Positions 1 through 11,400 of a DNA stretch of 64,000 bases are shown here, in pieces. The stretch comes from Trema orientale (lineage: Eukaryota; Streptophyta; Magnoliopsida; Rosales; Cannabaceae): positions 1,055,315-1,119,314 of the forward strand of contig JXTC01000035.1 in assembly GCA_002914845.1 (NCBI GenBank). The letters run 5' to 3'. Below the pieces are notes generated by a model. That model saw only the letters and a list, made by a program, of their open reading frames with translations. It ran no database searches and was not told the origin of the DNA. The stretch's first letter is position 1, and each line of letters begins with the position of its first letter. The position numbers were made by a program, and so were the translations under genes.

Positions 1-1058
1 CGAGTTTGTCTCCTCTGATTTTTAGTAAAACAGAAGCTGCAGCTGGTATTTACACAATACCAGCTGCTAAACACTCTTATATTTGCTAAACAATCCCTTA
101 GGACCCAACAAATTTCCTTGGGATTCAATCCCTTGCTGACAACTGGCTGATTTCAACTAGAAACCATGGATCAATACCAAAATACCACCTGATTATGAGC
201 TTGGTGTTTCTGCATGTAAACAGTGATTGAACTCTTCTATTTTGCATAACTCAATCCTTTTTCTAGAAACCTTTAAATGTATTCAGGGTATAGGGTAAAT
301 ACCCTACTTGTTAACCCCTAAAATACCTCTAGTATAGCTTTGTTTTTCGTCTGTTTCAATCTGATTTAATTAATAAAATTAATCACATATTTAATTCAAT
401 TTTACTATCATTTAGGGACTTACTCCAGAACACATTTCTATTATTGTCTGAACATCACAAGTGACCTTAGAGTACTGTTCCTAGAGTTTGCTTGTTCAAT
501 TAGTTGTTTATGTACGTTCACGAAGTCCACAAACAGCATTAAACGAACAACCATTAAGAAAAGGTAGCTTCAGCCTACCGCAACCATTAAATTAGAATCG
601 AGGCAGAACGACCAGCAAATCCAAATCGTAATTTTTTATCGTAATTTTTTTTTGGCTATGACGTTATGTATTTGGTCACACGAAAGCCAAACACAACCTA
701 ACTTTCGAAAAAATGAAGCTCCACGCTGCTGCACCACGATATCATGTTTTGCATGAAATATCCGAAATTCTCAAACGCTTAGAAAACGAAGGGGCTATAC
801 TCCTTACATTATTACATGCTTCCAAATGGTAAGAAAATGTGGTTAACCGCTACTTGTGATCAAAACAAGAAAAGAGTTCATAAAGTAAAATAACTAACGG
901 AATAACATATTATATTAAACTGTGTGCTCCCAAACAATTCTGAAGCAAAAAGCAGAAACAGGGGAACCTAATGGGAAACAGGTGAACACCGCCTGAACTA
1001 AAAACAAAGTTACCCAATGTCAACAACATGATCCTAGTTAACACTATCTTGAGCACTT
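1..1058. other. Intergenic, downstream of the reticulon gene
   Basis: No coding region is supported here. An 11-bp-stem inverted repeat lies at about 40-66 (stem CAGCTGGTATT, 5-base loop). The rest is AT-rich with no recognisable element. Confidence 0.6.
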
Positions 1059-3139
1059 CTAATCCTTCTTCTTTTCTTTCAATGGACCTTTTGGTATTTT
1101 ACTCAATACCTTTGCATCAAAAACTACGTATTGCTTCTTGAACTCGGCTGTCGCCTTCTCAGCAAATGAATCAACATGGTCTTCGTATTTCTCATATAGC
1201 ACTGGCACCGTGTGCAGCAAGACAAATGCTGTTTTTAATTTTAAAACGGTGTCAAAGACCGAAAAATATTATGCACAAAGATAACAGAAAAAGGTAAGAG
1301 AATCCTTACATATGTAGAACAGGGTCAGGAAATTGCACCAGTTTCCAACAATGGACAGAACCCACAAGCCAACAATTACCTAATAACAAGAAAGAAAGTT
1401 TCCGAACAAATTTATGTAAAGTTTTCATGTTTCTAGAGAGAAAAGCAATCAGCAGTTTTGGCAAAAGAATAATATATTGTAAAAGGATAAGAATCGACAT
1501 ACACCAAGGAACTTCTTCAACTCTTTCCCAGATGCAATATCCCTCAAGATAGCCAATGCATAGTTTATCTCAGCTCTCAGTGCAGAAGCAACCTCCAGGA
1601 CACACTTCTCGGGAATTCGAACTTCTGGAATTTGCGGTGGAGACCTATTTAGGAACAGAGTTAGGTCAAAACCATGGAAACCTTCATTGAAAGAAGAGAG
1701 AGAAGAAAAAAGAACTATTTAAATTGACGAGAACTTACTTGTTGATGAAGGTAGAGGCATTGGACCAAAGGAAAACAAGAGCCAGAGAAAGTATCAATAT
1801 ATGGCAAAACAAAGTGATTAAATGATATTCAAGCAACTCAAAGAAGACCCACAATGCCGTGGCACCGCCAAGGACCCCTGCAGAAAGTTTCTTGTTCCTC
1901 CATAGGAAAACATCGGCAGCTGCAATAAAACGATTTTAACACAAGTCAATGACAACCATTACGGGACCGAAAAAAAATATGCAACGGGAATTCTTTTGGA
2001 AATTTTCTGGAAGTTGAAGAAAATAATAAAATTGGAAGAACAGCTCAATGAAATTATGACAAAAGGGCTCTAAAATATAAGTTAACAACTTTTTGAAGAA
2101 TGGTTTTGAACAGAAAGCTCCAAAAGAATTACATTAGCCATGCTATACATCTTTCAAAAGGAAAGAATAAATAAGCCTTCGCCCACAATTCATATCTGCT
2201 CAATGAGAATGGATATAAGATACAATACAGAACTATTTGCTTTGTAAGAGATTAATTAGATAAATAAAAAGCTTTCGAGAAGGTGATTAATGTGCAAGTT
2301 AATTCTAAAGTCAAAACTCTAAAGTACGTGTGAATAGAACCATATTATCTAACTTAAAACGTCTATTCACTTCACATTACTAAGGGAAAATCTAATTAAA
2401 AGAAACATCGGAAATGTGATAAGAATGTCTTTGACTGAGACGGACATATTTGTGCGAAGCCCAAAAGTGGCTTTTGGCTATATTTCAATTCAATGAACTC
2501 ACAGGTAAGAACACAAAAATAACTCTATTTCACTCCCAAACACAACCAGCTATACGATAGGACTGAACTAATAATGGGTTTTCCATCTCAACAAACCACA
2601 ACAAAACCAAAGCATAAAGACAAGTATGTTTCCTACCCAGATTTCAAAACCGCATACTGCATTCAAAATCTAATATAAACCGATCTAAAAACAGCTTATG
2701 AACAAACTCTGCTACACATCAACAAACAAACAAAATATTGATCTAGCAATAAAATAATGATCTAGCAAACCACCAAAACTAGACGAGATCTAAATATTAA
2801 CCCCAAAATTTTATTCGATTCCTTTTACGATTAATAATCTTGTTACGCATTTAGATGCATAAATCTTTTTAAGATCGTAAAGTAAGAAAAATATAAATAC
2901 AGCAGAGAAATATCAGCCAAACAGATCATATGGAAGTATAACTATACAGTTTCAAATCACAAGTTCACAATATATGACCAAAAAATTCGTAGAATCCATA
3001 TTATTTCCAGTCATTTATACACATTTTGAAGCCATTTCACAGAGATCCAAAATATATATATATAACTCAAAATCACGTTTTTCTTTCTTTACCATATTTC
3101 CCGATCAACCAAACAACACAAAGCAAATACATATAGATA

Positions 3140-3186
<47 letters not shown>

Positions 3187-3427
3187 TTGCTTAAAACGAT
3201 TATATACGTGTACTTGAATTGAGATATGAGGAGAAGAATATACGTTTTCCACCGCCAAAGACCTTGTGAACAGGCTTTTCTCTACCGAAGAGCCTAAAGA
3301 TCTTAGCTTGTACGGCTTCGACCTTAGACGGCTTATCGTCATCGGAATCCGAAGAGGACGACGAATCGTGGCCGTGGATCTTATCGGCGATCTTCTCAAT
3401 CAGCGATTCCGGCTCGTGCTCCGCCAT
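1059..3427 (-). CDS. RTNLB: Reticulon-like protein B (RTNLB), five exons
   Basis: ER-membrane-shaping reticulon, whose family inserts hairpins into tubular ER and curves it. Exons on the minus strand are 3427-3244, 1919-1739, 1644-1503, 1379-1310 and 1228-1059. All introns are GT-AG and the exon phases add up to 249 codons, giving 248 residues. The N-terminus is acidic and serine-rich ([19 protein letters not shown], then a Ser/Asp run) and leads to [20 protein letters not shown], the usual start of the plant reticulon homology domain. Two long hydrophobic hairpins follow: [20 protein letters not shown] onward in exon 2, and [14 protein letters not shown] onward in exons 4-5. The end is lysine-rich (PLKEKKKD), as in family members with an ER-retrieval tail. 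The start is the first ATG before the conserved N-terminus. The length fits plant RTNLB1-8 types (about 250-275 residues). The exact subfamily number is not assigned. Confidence 0.93.
3148..3185. repeat. (AC)n microsatellite in reticulon intron 1
   Basis: About 19 uninterrupted AC units lie roughly 60 bases downstream of the exon 1 donor (minus strand), next to an AT-rich (TATA)n stretch. Confidence 0.95.
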
Positions 3428-3475
3428 GGATCTCCTTCCCCAAAAACGACACGACCCAAAGAATGGAGATCTTTG

Positions 3476-3483
3476 AGAGAGAG

Positions 3484-3518
<35 letters not shown>
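3476..3518. repeat. Compound (GA)n(GT)n microsatellite upstream of the reticulon start
   Basis: A GA run is followed directly by about 16 GT units. It lies 50-90 bases upstream of the reticulon ATG (minus strand), so probably in the 5' UTR or core promoter. A second GA-rich tract (gagtga repeats) follows at 3520-3550. Confidence 0.95.
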
Positions 3519-3696
3519 TGGGAGAGGGAGAGAGTGAGAGTGAGAGTGAGCTTCAGTATGGGTTTTAAATCGAGAGATGTCGAGGGTGATGAAATCAGAG
3601 CCGTTTAAAATGGCTATGTGACCGAGGCTCAGGTTCGGATGACGAACCATGTGGTTCGGTATATAACTGAAACCGAGGAGGGAGTGAGGGTGCGTG

Positions 3697-4043
3697 TAAT
3701 TAAATCGTGTCGTTAACAGGTTAATTTACGTGCACTTATTTAATGAAAACGACATACAGATTGATGGGTCAAAACGTATATAAATAGTATAATTGTTAGT
3801 TTACTCGATTTTTTTAATTAAGTTTTACTATAGTAAGAGAAATTAGTTCATTAGCTTTATATTTTTTATTTTATTTACAAGAAATTCATGAAAAAATATT
3901 TTTTTGAAAATAATTATTTAATATAATTTATTAAAAAATTACTTAATCGTGTCAATTCGAGTCAATTTCGTGTCAAACAGGTTCAGCTAATCGTGCGGAT
4001 TTCGAATCGTGTTATCGTGTCATGACCTATATTGCCATCTCTA
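3697..4043. mobile_element. hAT-type non-autonomous insertion
   Basis: A 347-bp insertion is flanked by perfect 8-bp direct repeats GGTGCGTG at 3689-3696 and 4044-4051, the duplication size of hAT elements. The right end reads inward as TAGAGATGGCAA, close to the TAGRGRTGGCAA-type end common in plant hAT MITEs. The left end (TAATTAAATCGTG) is diverged. The interior repeats CGTGTC-type motifs. It lies about 270 bp upstream of the reticulon ATG. Confidence 0.75.
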
Positions 4044-4051
4044 GGTGCGTG

Positions 4052-5342
4052 GGGATAGGATGGGGCTTTGTTGGAGAATGCGCAATGTGCAAATTTGGAA
4101 AAAAATAAAATAAAATATCTCTACTGTGACCAATTAGTAGGTAATTACTTCTTTTTTTCAAAAAAAAAAAATAAACTAATAAAGATTAGATTCGATTCTT
4201 AAACATGTTTACTTCTTCTTCTTCTCTTTTTTTAGAGTTTCTATTTAATTATCAAATCTTAATGTCTAGATTTTAAGTCGATTAAAACCCAATTAAAGGA
4301 CACATATATAACCCCAACTATAATTAACACAAAAGTGGACTAAGAAAAACTATGAACACACAAGTAACTTACAGAATTAAGTATTCTAATTTCAATAAGT
4401 ACTTAACATTGTTGACAAGTTACAGTGTGGACAAGAGAAAACTGCAAAAAACTATTAAATTAGGTCTGCCTATGAATATTTGTGACAGTTCGGTAAATGA
4501 AACATTCCGACTAAAACTTCAATTAAAATCATGCCAAACAAATACTAAAAATTATACAACGTTTACCTTTAACTCGAAAATTATTTGGTGGTGGAGCGAT
4601 GCGAGAAAGATCACCCATCATAGTCAAATCATGAGATAATTGAAAATAATTAGAATAAATAATACAATTTTTCATTGCCAAAATGCAATCTTTTACATGG
4701 TTTGAAACTTACATATTTATAGGCCTTATTATCCCAAACAGAAACAGGAAACTTTAAAATAATAAATAAAATAAGAATATGAAAACAAGTAGAAACGACG
4801 TTGTTTGGACTTTGGACCCACCTACTTATAAGTTAAAAGTATCCCTACAGAAAAAGGAAACTAGTATTCAAAAAAAAAATGATACTATAGCTAAACTTTA
4901 ACTTAAAAAAATCAAAATTGATAGCATCAATTGACTTTGCTAAATTAAATCAAATTATAACAAAAAAAAAAGGTTTTTCTTTATTGAATTAAAACTCATA
5001 AATTGTGAAATTTGAATTTTCTTCTCAATTTCAGGCTGAATTCATAAGTGTCATTGTATTAATTCACTTTCAAGAAAAAAAAATTGTAAATATAGTTGGC
5101 TAAGTAATAGTAATTATCAAGTTCCGATAAAAAGACTTTTACGTATTCTCTAAGGTCATCATTTACGTATGAACTAGTAAGTAATACAATTAATTTAAAC
5201 AATAATATTACTGAAGTAGGTAAGATCTCAAAAGGAAAGGGTTCATATTAGTTGTAAATTTGTAATTTCATAAAATAAGCATAAAGTTTTGTCATTATTA
5301 TTTCGTTAACATCTCGATTAGTGGTTACACATTGAGATGTTG
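4052..5342. other. Intergenic, AT-rich
   Basis: An open frame at 4352-4639 has no recognisable motif or coding context, so I do not call it a gene. Homopolymer A/T runs are frequent. Nothing else is supported. Confidence 0.5.
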
Positions 5343-5353
5343 TTATTATTATT

Positions 5354-6487
5354 AGAAAAATTAGTCATTTTGCCCCCTTACTTTTGACTTTGTATTCAAG
5401 TGCCCATTAGATGACAAATTTGTTCTTCTTTTGTCCCTCCACTTTTGACTTAATATTCAAGTGTCCCCTACAAAGACAAAGTTGTTCTTCTTTTGCCCCC
5501 TCACATTTGACTTAGTATTCAAATGCTGCCTAAAATGATAAAGTTGTTATTCTTTTACCCCTTCAACTCTAACACATTACAAAATTGTTAATGTAAGCCA
5601 AGTAATCATTTTACTTTTTAAATAGCTAATAAATATCTCTTACTATTTTTTTTTATATTAGACATTTCCAAAGAGCAAGTTTTTATGATTAAATAAATAA
5701 AATAAATGAAAAAAGGTAAAAGAAAAATAATTTTTTTAATGGTTATATATGTATATGTAAAACAAAAAAATAAACAAAGTAGAGCAATGCTTGCATTAAT
5801 TCATTGGTGTCAAAATATTTTTAGAAGTTATGTAAAAAATAAAAATGCATATTTTCATATCCGAAAGACTTTCTAGAAAATGAAATAACTATTTCATGAA
5901 TTTGCTCTCTTATTTTTCATATTTTCATGAAATGAAATGACTAAAATGAAATGACTATTTTTCACGAAAAATAAGAGGGAAAATAGTCATTTTATTTTCT
6001 AGAAATCTTTTGGATATGAAAATATGTATTTTTTTTATATAACTTCTAAAAATATTTTGACACTAATGAATTAATGCAAAAATTTGTCTATTTTGTCTAT
6101 TTTTTGTTTTACATATACATATGTAACTACTAAAAAATTATTTTTTTATACCTCTTTTCGTTTATTTTATTTATTTAATCATAAAAACTAGCTCTTTGGA
6201 AATGTCTAGTATAAAAACAATAGTAAAAGATATTTATTAGCTATTTAAAAAGTAAAATGATTATTTGGCTATTGTCCATTAACAATTTTCTAACAGTATT
6301 AGAGTTGAAGAGGTGAAAGAATAACAACTTTACTATTTTAAGGGGATATTTGAATATTAAGTCAAAAGTGAGGGGCAAAAGAGAAACAAATTTGCCAACT
6401 AGAGAGACCTGAATACAAAATAAAAAATAATAGGGTAAATTCATACTGATAGCAAATATGAGAGGACAGAATGTCTAATTTTTCCTC
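5354..6487. mobile_element. Foldback (MULE-like) element with long inverted arms
   Basis: The two halves are inverted copies of each other. AGAAAAATTAGTCATTTTGC at the left matches GAGGAAAAATTAGACATTCT read inward from the right. The correspondence runs through TGACTT..GTATTCAA, CTCTTTGGAAATGTCTA, TTCTAAAAATATTTTGACAC and the region around 5870/5990, and the turn is near 5930. TTATTATTATT sits on both sides (5343-5353 and 6488-6498), a possible 9-11 bp target duplication, although it is low-complexity. There is no coding capacity. The left arm holds about 3.5 tandem copies of a roughly 60-bp unit. Confidence 0.75.
5365..5575 (+). repeat. Tandem repeat inside the foldback arm, about 60 bp unit
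   Basis: The pattern CCCCY-ACTTTTGACTT-RTATTCAAGTG followed by GACAAAGTTGTTCTTCTTTTG recurs at about 5377, 5440 and 5502, with a partial copy at about 5565. The right arm retains fewer copies in inverted orientation near 6340-6430. Confidence 0.75.
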
Positions 6488-6498
6488 TTATTATTATT

Positions 6499-7352
6499 GA
6501 GAAAAAAATTGTTGAGACATTATTACTTAATAGGAAATAAATATTTTTTTCGAAGGATCAAGAAATAAATATTAAGGTGATGATCTCGATGCAAGCATTG
6601 AACAACTCGAGGTTAGACGAGTGTAACAGTGTTAGATTCGACCGCCTCCCCCTCCGAGGACATAACGACTGATAATAACGTCATGAACTTCTGTGTAGGC
6701 CCCGAAGCGGTATGGCTTCAGCCTGTGACCCTTCCAAATGTAGGCACGTGGCTCATTCTCTCAATGAATATGGGATTTGTGTCATAATCATATCGACTCG
6801 ATTATTACATGATAACATGAATTGTAAGCCTCTTTTGGTAAAAATAAAACTCTAAGTCTAACCTTAATTCTCAAAGTGTTTCGCTAATAATTTTAATAAC
6901 TATAGTTATTAAAAAGGAATAATATATAAATTATTTATGTCGACAATAATTTTCTCTGGTCACTCAGGAAATGACATGCCTTATCATAAGATGCAAAACG
7001 ACATTTTGTAGCCACTGTGCAATGAGATGAACACGGCTGTAGACCGAGCACTTCTCTGGTGGTCATTGACATGGTTGGACGATGAAAAACTAGTGAAAGC
7101 TCTTGAGTCCAAGGGAATAGGCTCATACGAATGCTATAGGCGGCTCGGAGTAGCCCGAATGTCAATGTCTGAAAACATGAACAATAATACAAGCCCACTG
7201 CCATGACTGACCACGTCTCAAACTAGTGTTATTACAACAAACACTTAATACACGACATCGCTCATTGAGAAGTTGACACCTGGCCCAATCAACTACTCTT
7301 TATCCATATAGTAGGTAATTGAGATTATTTCTCATTTTTTCAGAAGATACGT
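6499..7352. other. Intergenic; unclassified GC-richer patch
   Basis: About 6570-6790 is less AT-rich than its surroundings and looks like a decayed repeat. It contains a weak tRNA box B-like string (TTAGATTCGACC). The open frame at 6935-7204 (minus) shows no known motif. No gene is supported. Confidence 0.4.
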
Positions 7353-7490
7353 AGCCATCAACCTAAGTATTTTTGGACTACAAAGCTACCATAAATAATA
7401 CTTTATACTTCATACAAAATGTGCCATCAACCTAAGTATTTTTGGACTACAAAGCTACCATAAATAGTACTTTATACTTCATACAAAATG
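7353..7490 (+). repeat. 70-bp tandem duplication
   Basis: Two nearly identical units starting GCCATCAACCTAAGTATTTT lie at 7353-7422 and 7423-7490, differing by about one base (AATAATAC versus AATAGTAC). Confidence 0.9.
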
Positions 7491-7921
7491 TAAGCTATCA
7501 AAACTTCCTAAAACCTTGGTTGTCTATTTCTTTTTTCTCCCCTTTCTCTTACACACACTCTTTCTATCTCTCGCTACGACCCAAAAATACACAGTACCAT
7601 TACAATTCATCTACTATTTATTTAGTACTTTATTTAGAATTATATTAACGTCTTTTCTTGAGGGGTTTTGACAGGTACCATATCGGTACCACCACTGTTA
7701 AATGGTAAAAAATCTATCCATAATCTTATTTAAGGTTGTACAGATCACACCAACATAAAATCTGAGTTTTTACTTCTTTCAAGTAAAACCAATTAAAGGC
7801 ACGTGGCGCGTATTAGTTCAGAAATCAAAATCCACACTAACAGTTTGAAGTATACATACTACGTAAGCTATTTAAACAATACCATGCTCCATACCCACTA
7901 AAAAAAATCTCATGGAGAGTA

Positions 7922-8420
7922 TGTTAGATATACATAATGGATTGTTAAACCAAATACAATCCTAGAATCTATTATGCCAAATTGTCAGGAAAAGATTTAT
8001 TGAGAGAAAACCCGTGACTAACCTGGATCCATTGTCTTCTACAGCAAAGGATGAGGTCGTGTAAGTGGAAGCGATTAATTAATTAGAGCCTGAGGGTAAA
8101 AGGTCTTCCATAGCCAGAATACTCTATGTATGCTCAATTGGTTCTTTCTCTGTTGATGGAGGTAGAGGAGAAGAGCGTACATTCTATTTGGCTTGGGGAC
8201 CAAAACCCTAATAGTTATGTCCTTATATACTGATAGCCAATAGAGACCCCATCTTGATCTAGTATTGGGTAACCACACATTACACACCCATACTTAATTA
8301 GTAACTTCCTGAGCCCATAATTAGATCACTTGATGGCCCCATTTAATTAGACAGCCATAATATTATATTGTTATAAAAAACCTGTGGCTCACAATAGGGT
8401 TATACGTATATAACCCAACA
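7922..8420 (-). repeat. 3' LTR of the copia element
   Basis: 499 bp, starting TGTTAGATATACATAATGG and ending ATAACCCAACA (plus strand). It contains the near-palindrome GGGTTATACGTATATAACCC at its right edge. It matches the LTR at 13828-14322 throughout, with scattered substitutions and small indels. Confidence 0.93.
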
Positions 8421-11400
8421 ATCTCTCACATGGGCTACATGGATTTTTACTGAGACAATTATATAATGAAAACTTGAGTGCGTGCTTTATTGCTTTCTGT
8501 TAAGAAATCACTCCTTAAGATAATCTAAACCATCTTGTATATCAATATGAAACCAAAGCGGCCTTCATTGCATTTAGGTAGGCAACTAAACCCATCAATG
8601 ATTACCAAATCAATACACGCGATGACACAGATCAAGTATGGATGTGTGGTATGGAAATTACACGAAAAGTGATCTTTGCATGCCTATTTTCATCTGGTCC
8701 TACTTTAAACTAAAATGAGATCAATTTTAGTCTTTCCACTTAATGCATTACTGCAAACTTTATGCTTAAACCACAGTAAGAAAGATAATAATATGATAAA
8801 TATCACATTTGAATTCAGAGTTTACAAAAATCCATCGACCATATTCTACAGAAATTAAATAAGGAATAAGTGTCACTAATGAACATCTGGACTAAACTAC
8901 AAACTCTCACTGAAACTGCACATCTTTAAAATACAACACAATTATGAGTAACATGCTCATGAAAGCACCTTAGGTGATAAATCTTTAGTGAGTGGCCACT
9001 ATCATGGAGTTTGTACTTATATGTTCCTTAGACATTGTCAACTCTGAATACTTTATTTTAACAACAGATAACCTAAAGTCTATGTGCTTTGACTTCAAGA
9101 GTTTCTATTATTATTAGAACACATCAATGCAGCTTAATTATCATAATAATTCCTTAATGGTCTTTTAAAATTGCCAACCACAGCTTGCAGCCTGATGATA
9201 AAGTTTCGCAGTTATATTCCATAAATCGATGCCTTATAACAAGATATATATACTTTGCTCTGTATTAAAAAAGCTGTGAGTGTTTATTTAACACTCTTCC
9301 AAATAGCTCCTCCATTTAGCAAATATATATAACCAGAAGTGGATCTTTAACTATATAGGCATCCAACAAAATCAAAATCGGAATACCTAATGATCTCTGA
9401 AATTTCTCCGATTTCTGATAAGTGAGCACATAAACTAATATTCTCTCTAAATTCTGCATAACTCATTTTGTTGTTACTTAATGATCCACACGAGGGTTAT
9501 CAATATCTGCTTAACAATCCTGAATATACATTAGATTTCCCACTGCCAATGCATAAGAGAATTTCTGTATTTCCTTAATTTCAATATCATTATGAGTACT
9601 GATTGAGACTGTATTTATCACCCTTAGCCAATGGGCGTATCTCCTGAAATATAATCCTTATCGATATAGATCTTTTGTGATATCCTAAAAGATACGTCAG
9701 GAATGATCTCAATATATCTGTATTCCTTAGTACAAAAGAGACATCCCCAAGATCTTTCACATCAATATCCTTCGATAGAAATTTCTTAGTTTCGTACAAC
9801 AAGCCTATATTATTGCTAGCCAAAAGTATGTCATTGACATACAAAATCAGGAAGATAAACTTGCACCCACTGAACCTATGATATATAAGACCATCAACTA
9901 AATTTTCCTCAAAACCAAACGAGAAAATAACTAGATGGAATCTATAATATCTTAATAGAAAACTGGTAGTCTTTAAATTCACCTAATGTAACTCCAGAAT
10001 ATAATGAGCTACTAGTGCCAAAATTATCCTGAAGGAGTCTTTCATTAAAACTGGAAAGAAAGTCTCTTTATAAATAATGTCTTCCTTCGGAGTGAAACCA
10101 TTGGAACTAGACGAACTTAAATGTCGATAAGATCTTAAACGTCATTGTCCTTCATGGATTTCATGTCATTCTTTATGGTATCAATCCACTTTGAGAGTTA
10201 GAACATTATTTTAGCTTGAGTGAAAATGATTAGATCATTTTCTACTCCCATATCAAACACATGTTCTTGGATATTAACAACATAAATATCTGAAGTTGTA
10301 CTTCTCTTTTTCCCTAGAGGATTTCCTTCATGGCACTTTCTCTTGAGGTTGTTGAGTTTGCTCTTTTGGAGCAACTTCCTTATTTTGGATAGAGAGTTAC
10401 TGAATATTGTCTTGATCCAAATTTGTATCTAGAATAATGTCAGGTATAGAAGGCTGAAACCTGAACATTTTCAATTACAACTGAAGGAAGAGAAATGAAT
10501 TCCTCCTCAAAGATAATATTCTTAACCTTTTCTCCCCCCAAACTTAACATCCTCAAGGAATTTATATTTTCTCATTTTGAAAAGGATTTATAAGAGATAT
10601 CATAAAAAATGAATCCTCTTAACTTTTTAAAGTACCGAATGAAATAATAGCTAAAATTCTTAAGTCCAATCATTTTCCATATGGCCTGTATAGCCTAACC
10701 TTAATTGGACAACCCTAGACATGCAAGTATCTAATACTAGGCTTCTTGCTTGTCCATAACGTATAGGGGTTTTAGCTACATCTTTAGTGGAAACTTTGTT
10801 TAGTATGCATATTGCAGTTCTTAAGTTCTTTTCCTAGAGTAATTTAGGTAAAAAAGAATGATTAATCACATTTCTTACCATGTCCTTAAGTTTGCTTTAT
10901 TGTCACTGAACAGTATATTTATACTAGGTTTCTCCAGTATTTCGTATTATCGGACGATTCTGTATGTCTCTAGAAACTGAGTGAAGGGCTCTGGACTTTG
11001 TTAACTTTATCCGTCTTACCTACCATAGTATGCACTATGATTAGATTTGATAGCTTTAATTTCTTAGCTCAGTTGAATTTTAACTTGGGTATTGAAAAAA
11101 CTTAGATACATCCAGAAATTGAGACTTCTCATGAACCAAAATAGGTACTCTTAATGAGAATAATTGTCTATGAACATAATGTAATACTGTTGGCCATTCC
11201 AAATAACCATATAGAATAGTCTGCATGTATCAGTATAAATTAGCTCTAAAATGTCAAAATTCTTGTTGATACCTGATTTTCTTATGTCTGTCTATATTCC
11301 TTAATGTACTTAACACAGATTTTAAAGTCCGTTACGTTATGTAGGTTAAGAATTTCATCTGACACAAGGCTATTAATTCTCTATTAAGAGATATATCAAA

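Noticed and set aside
2974-3650. Open frames with His-Thr or Cys-Val runs
   Set aside because: Translations of AC/GT microsatellites around reticulon exon 1.
4352-4639. 95-residue open frame in AT-rich DNA
   Set aside because: No family motif, no promoter or splice context, and composition like the surroundings.
6560-6800. Possible second SINE (box B-like TTAGATTCGACC)
   Set aside because: Box A, A-rich tail and target duplication could not be found.
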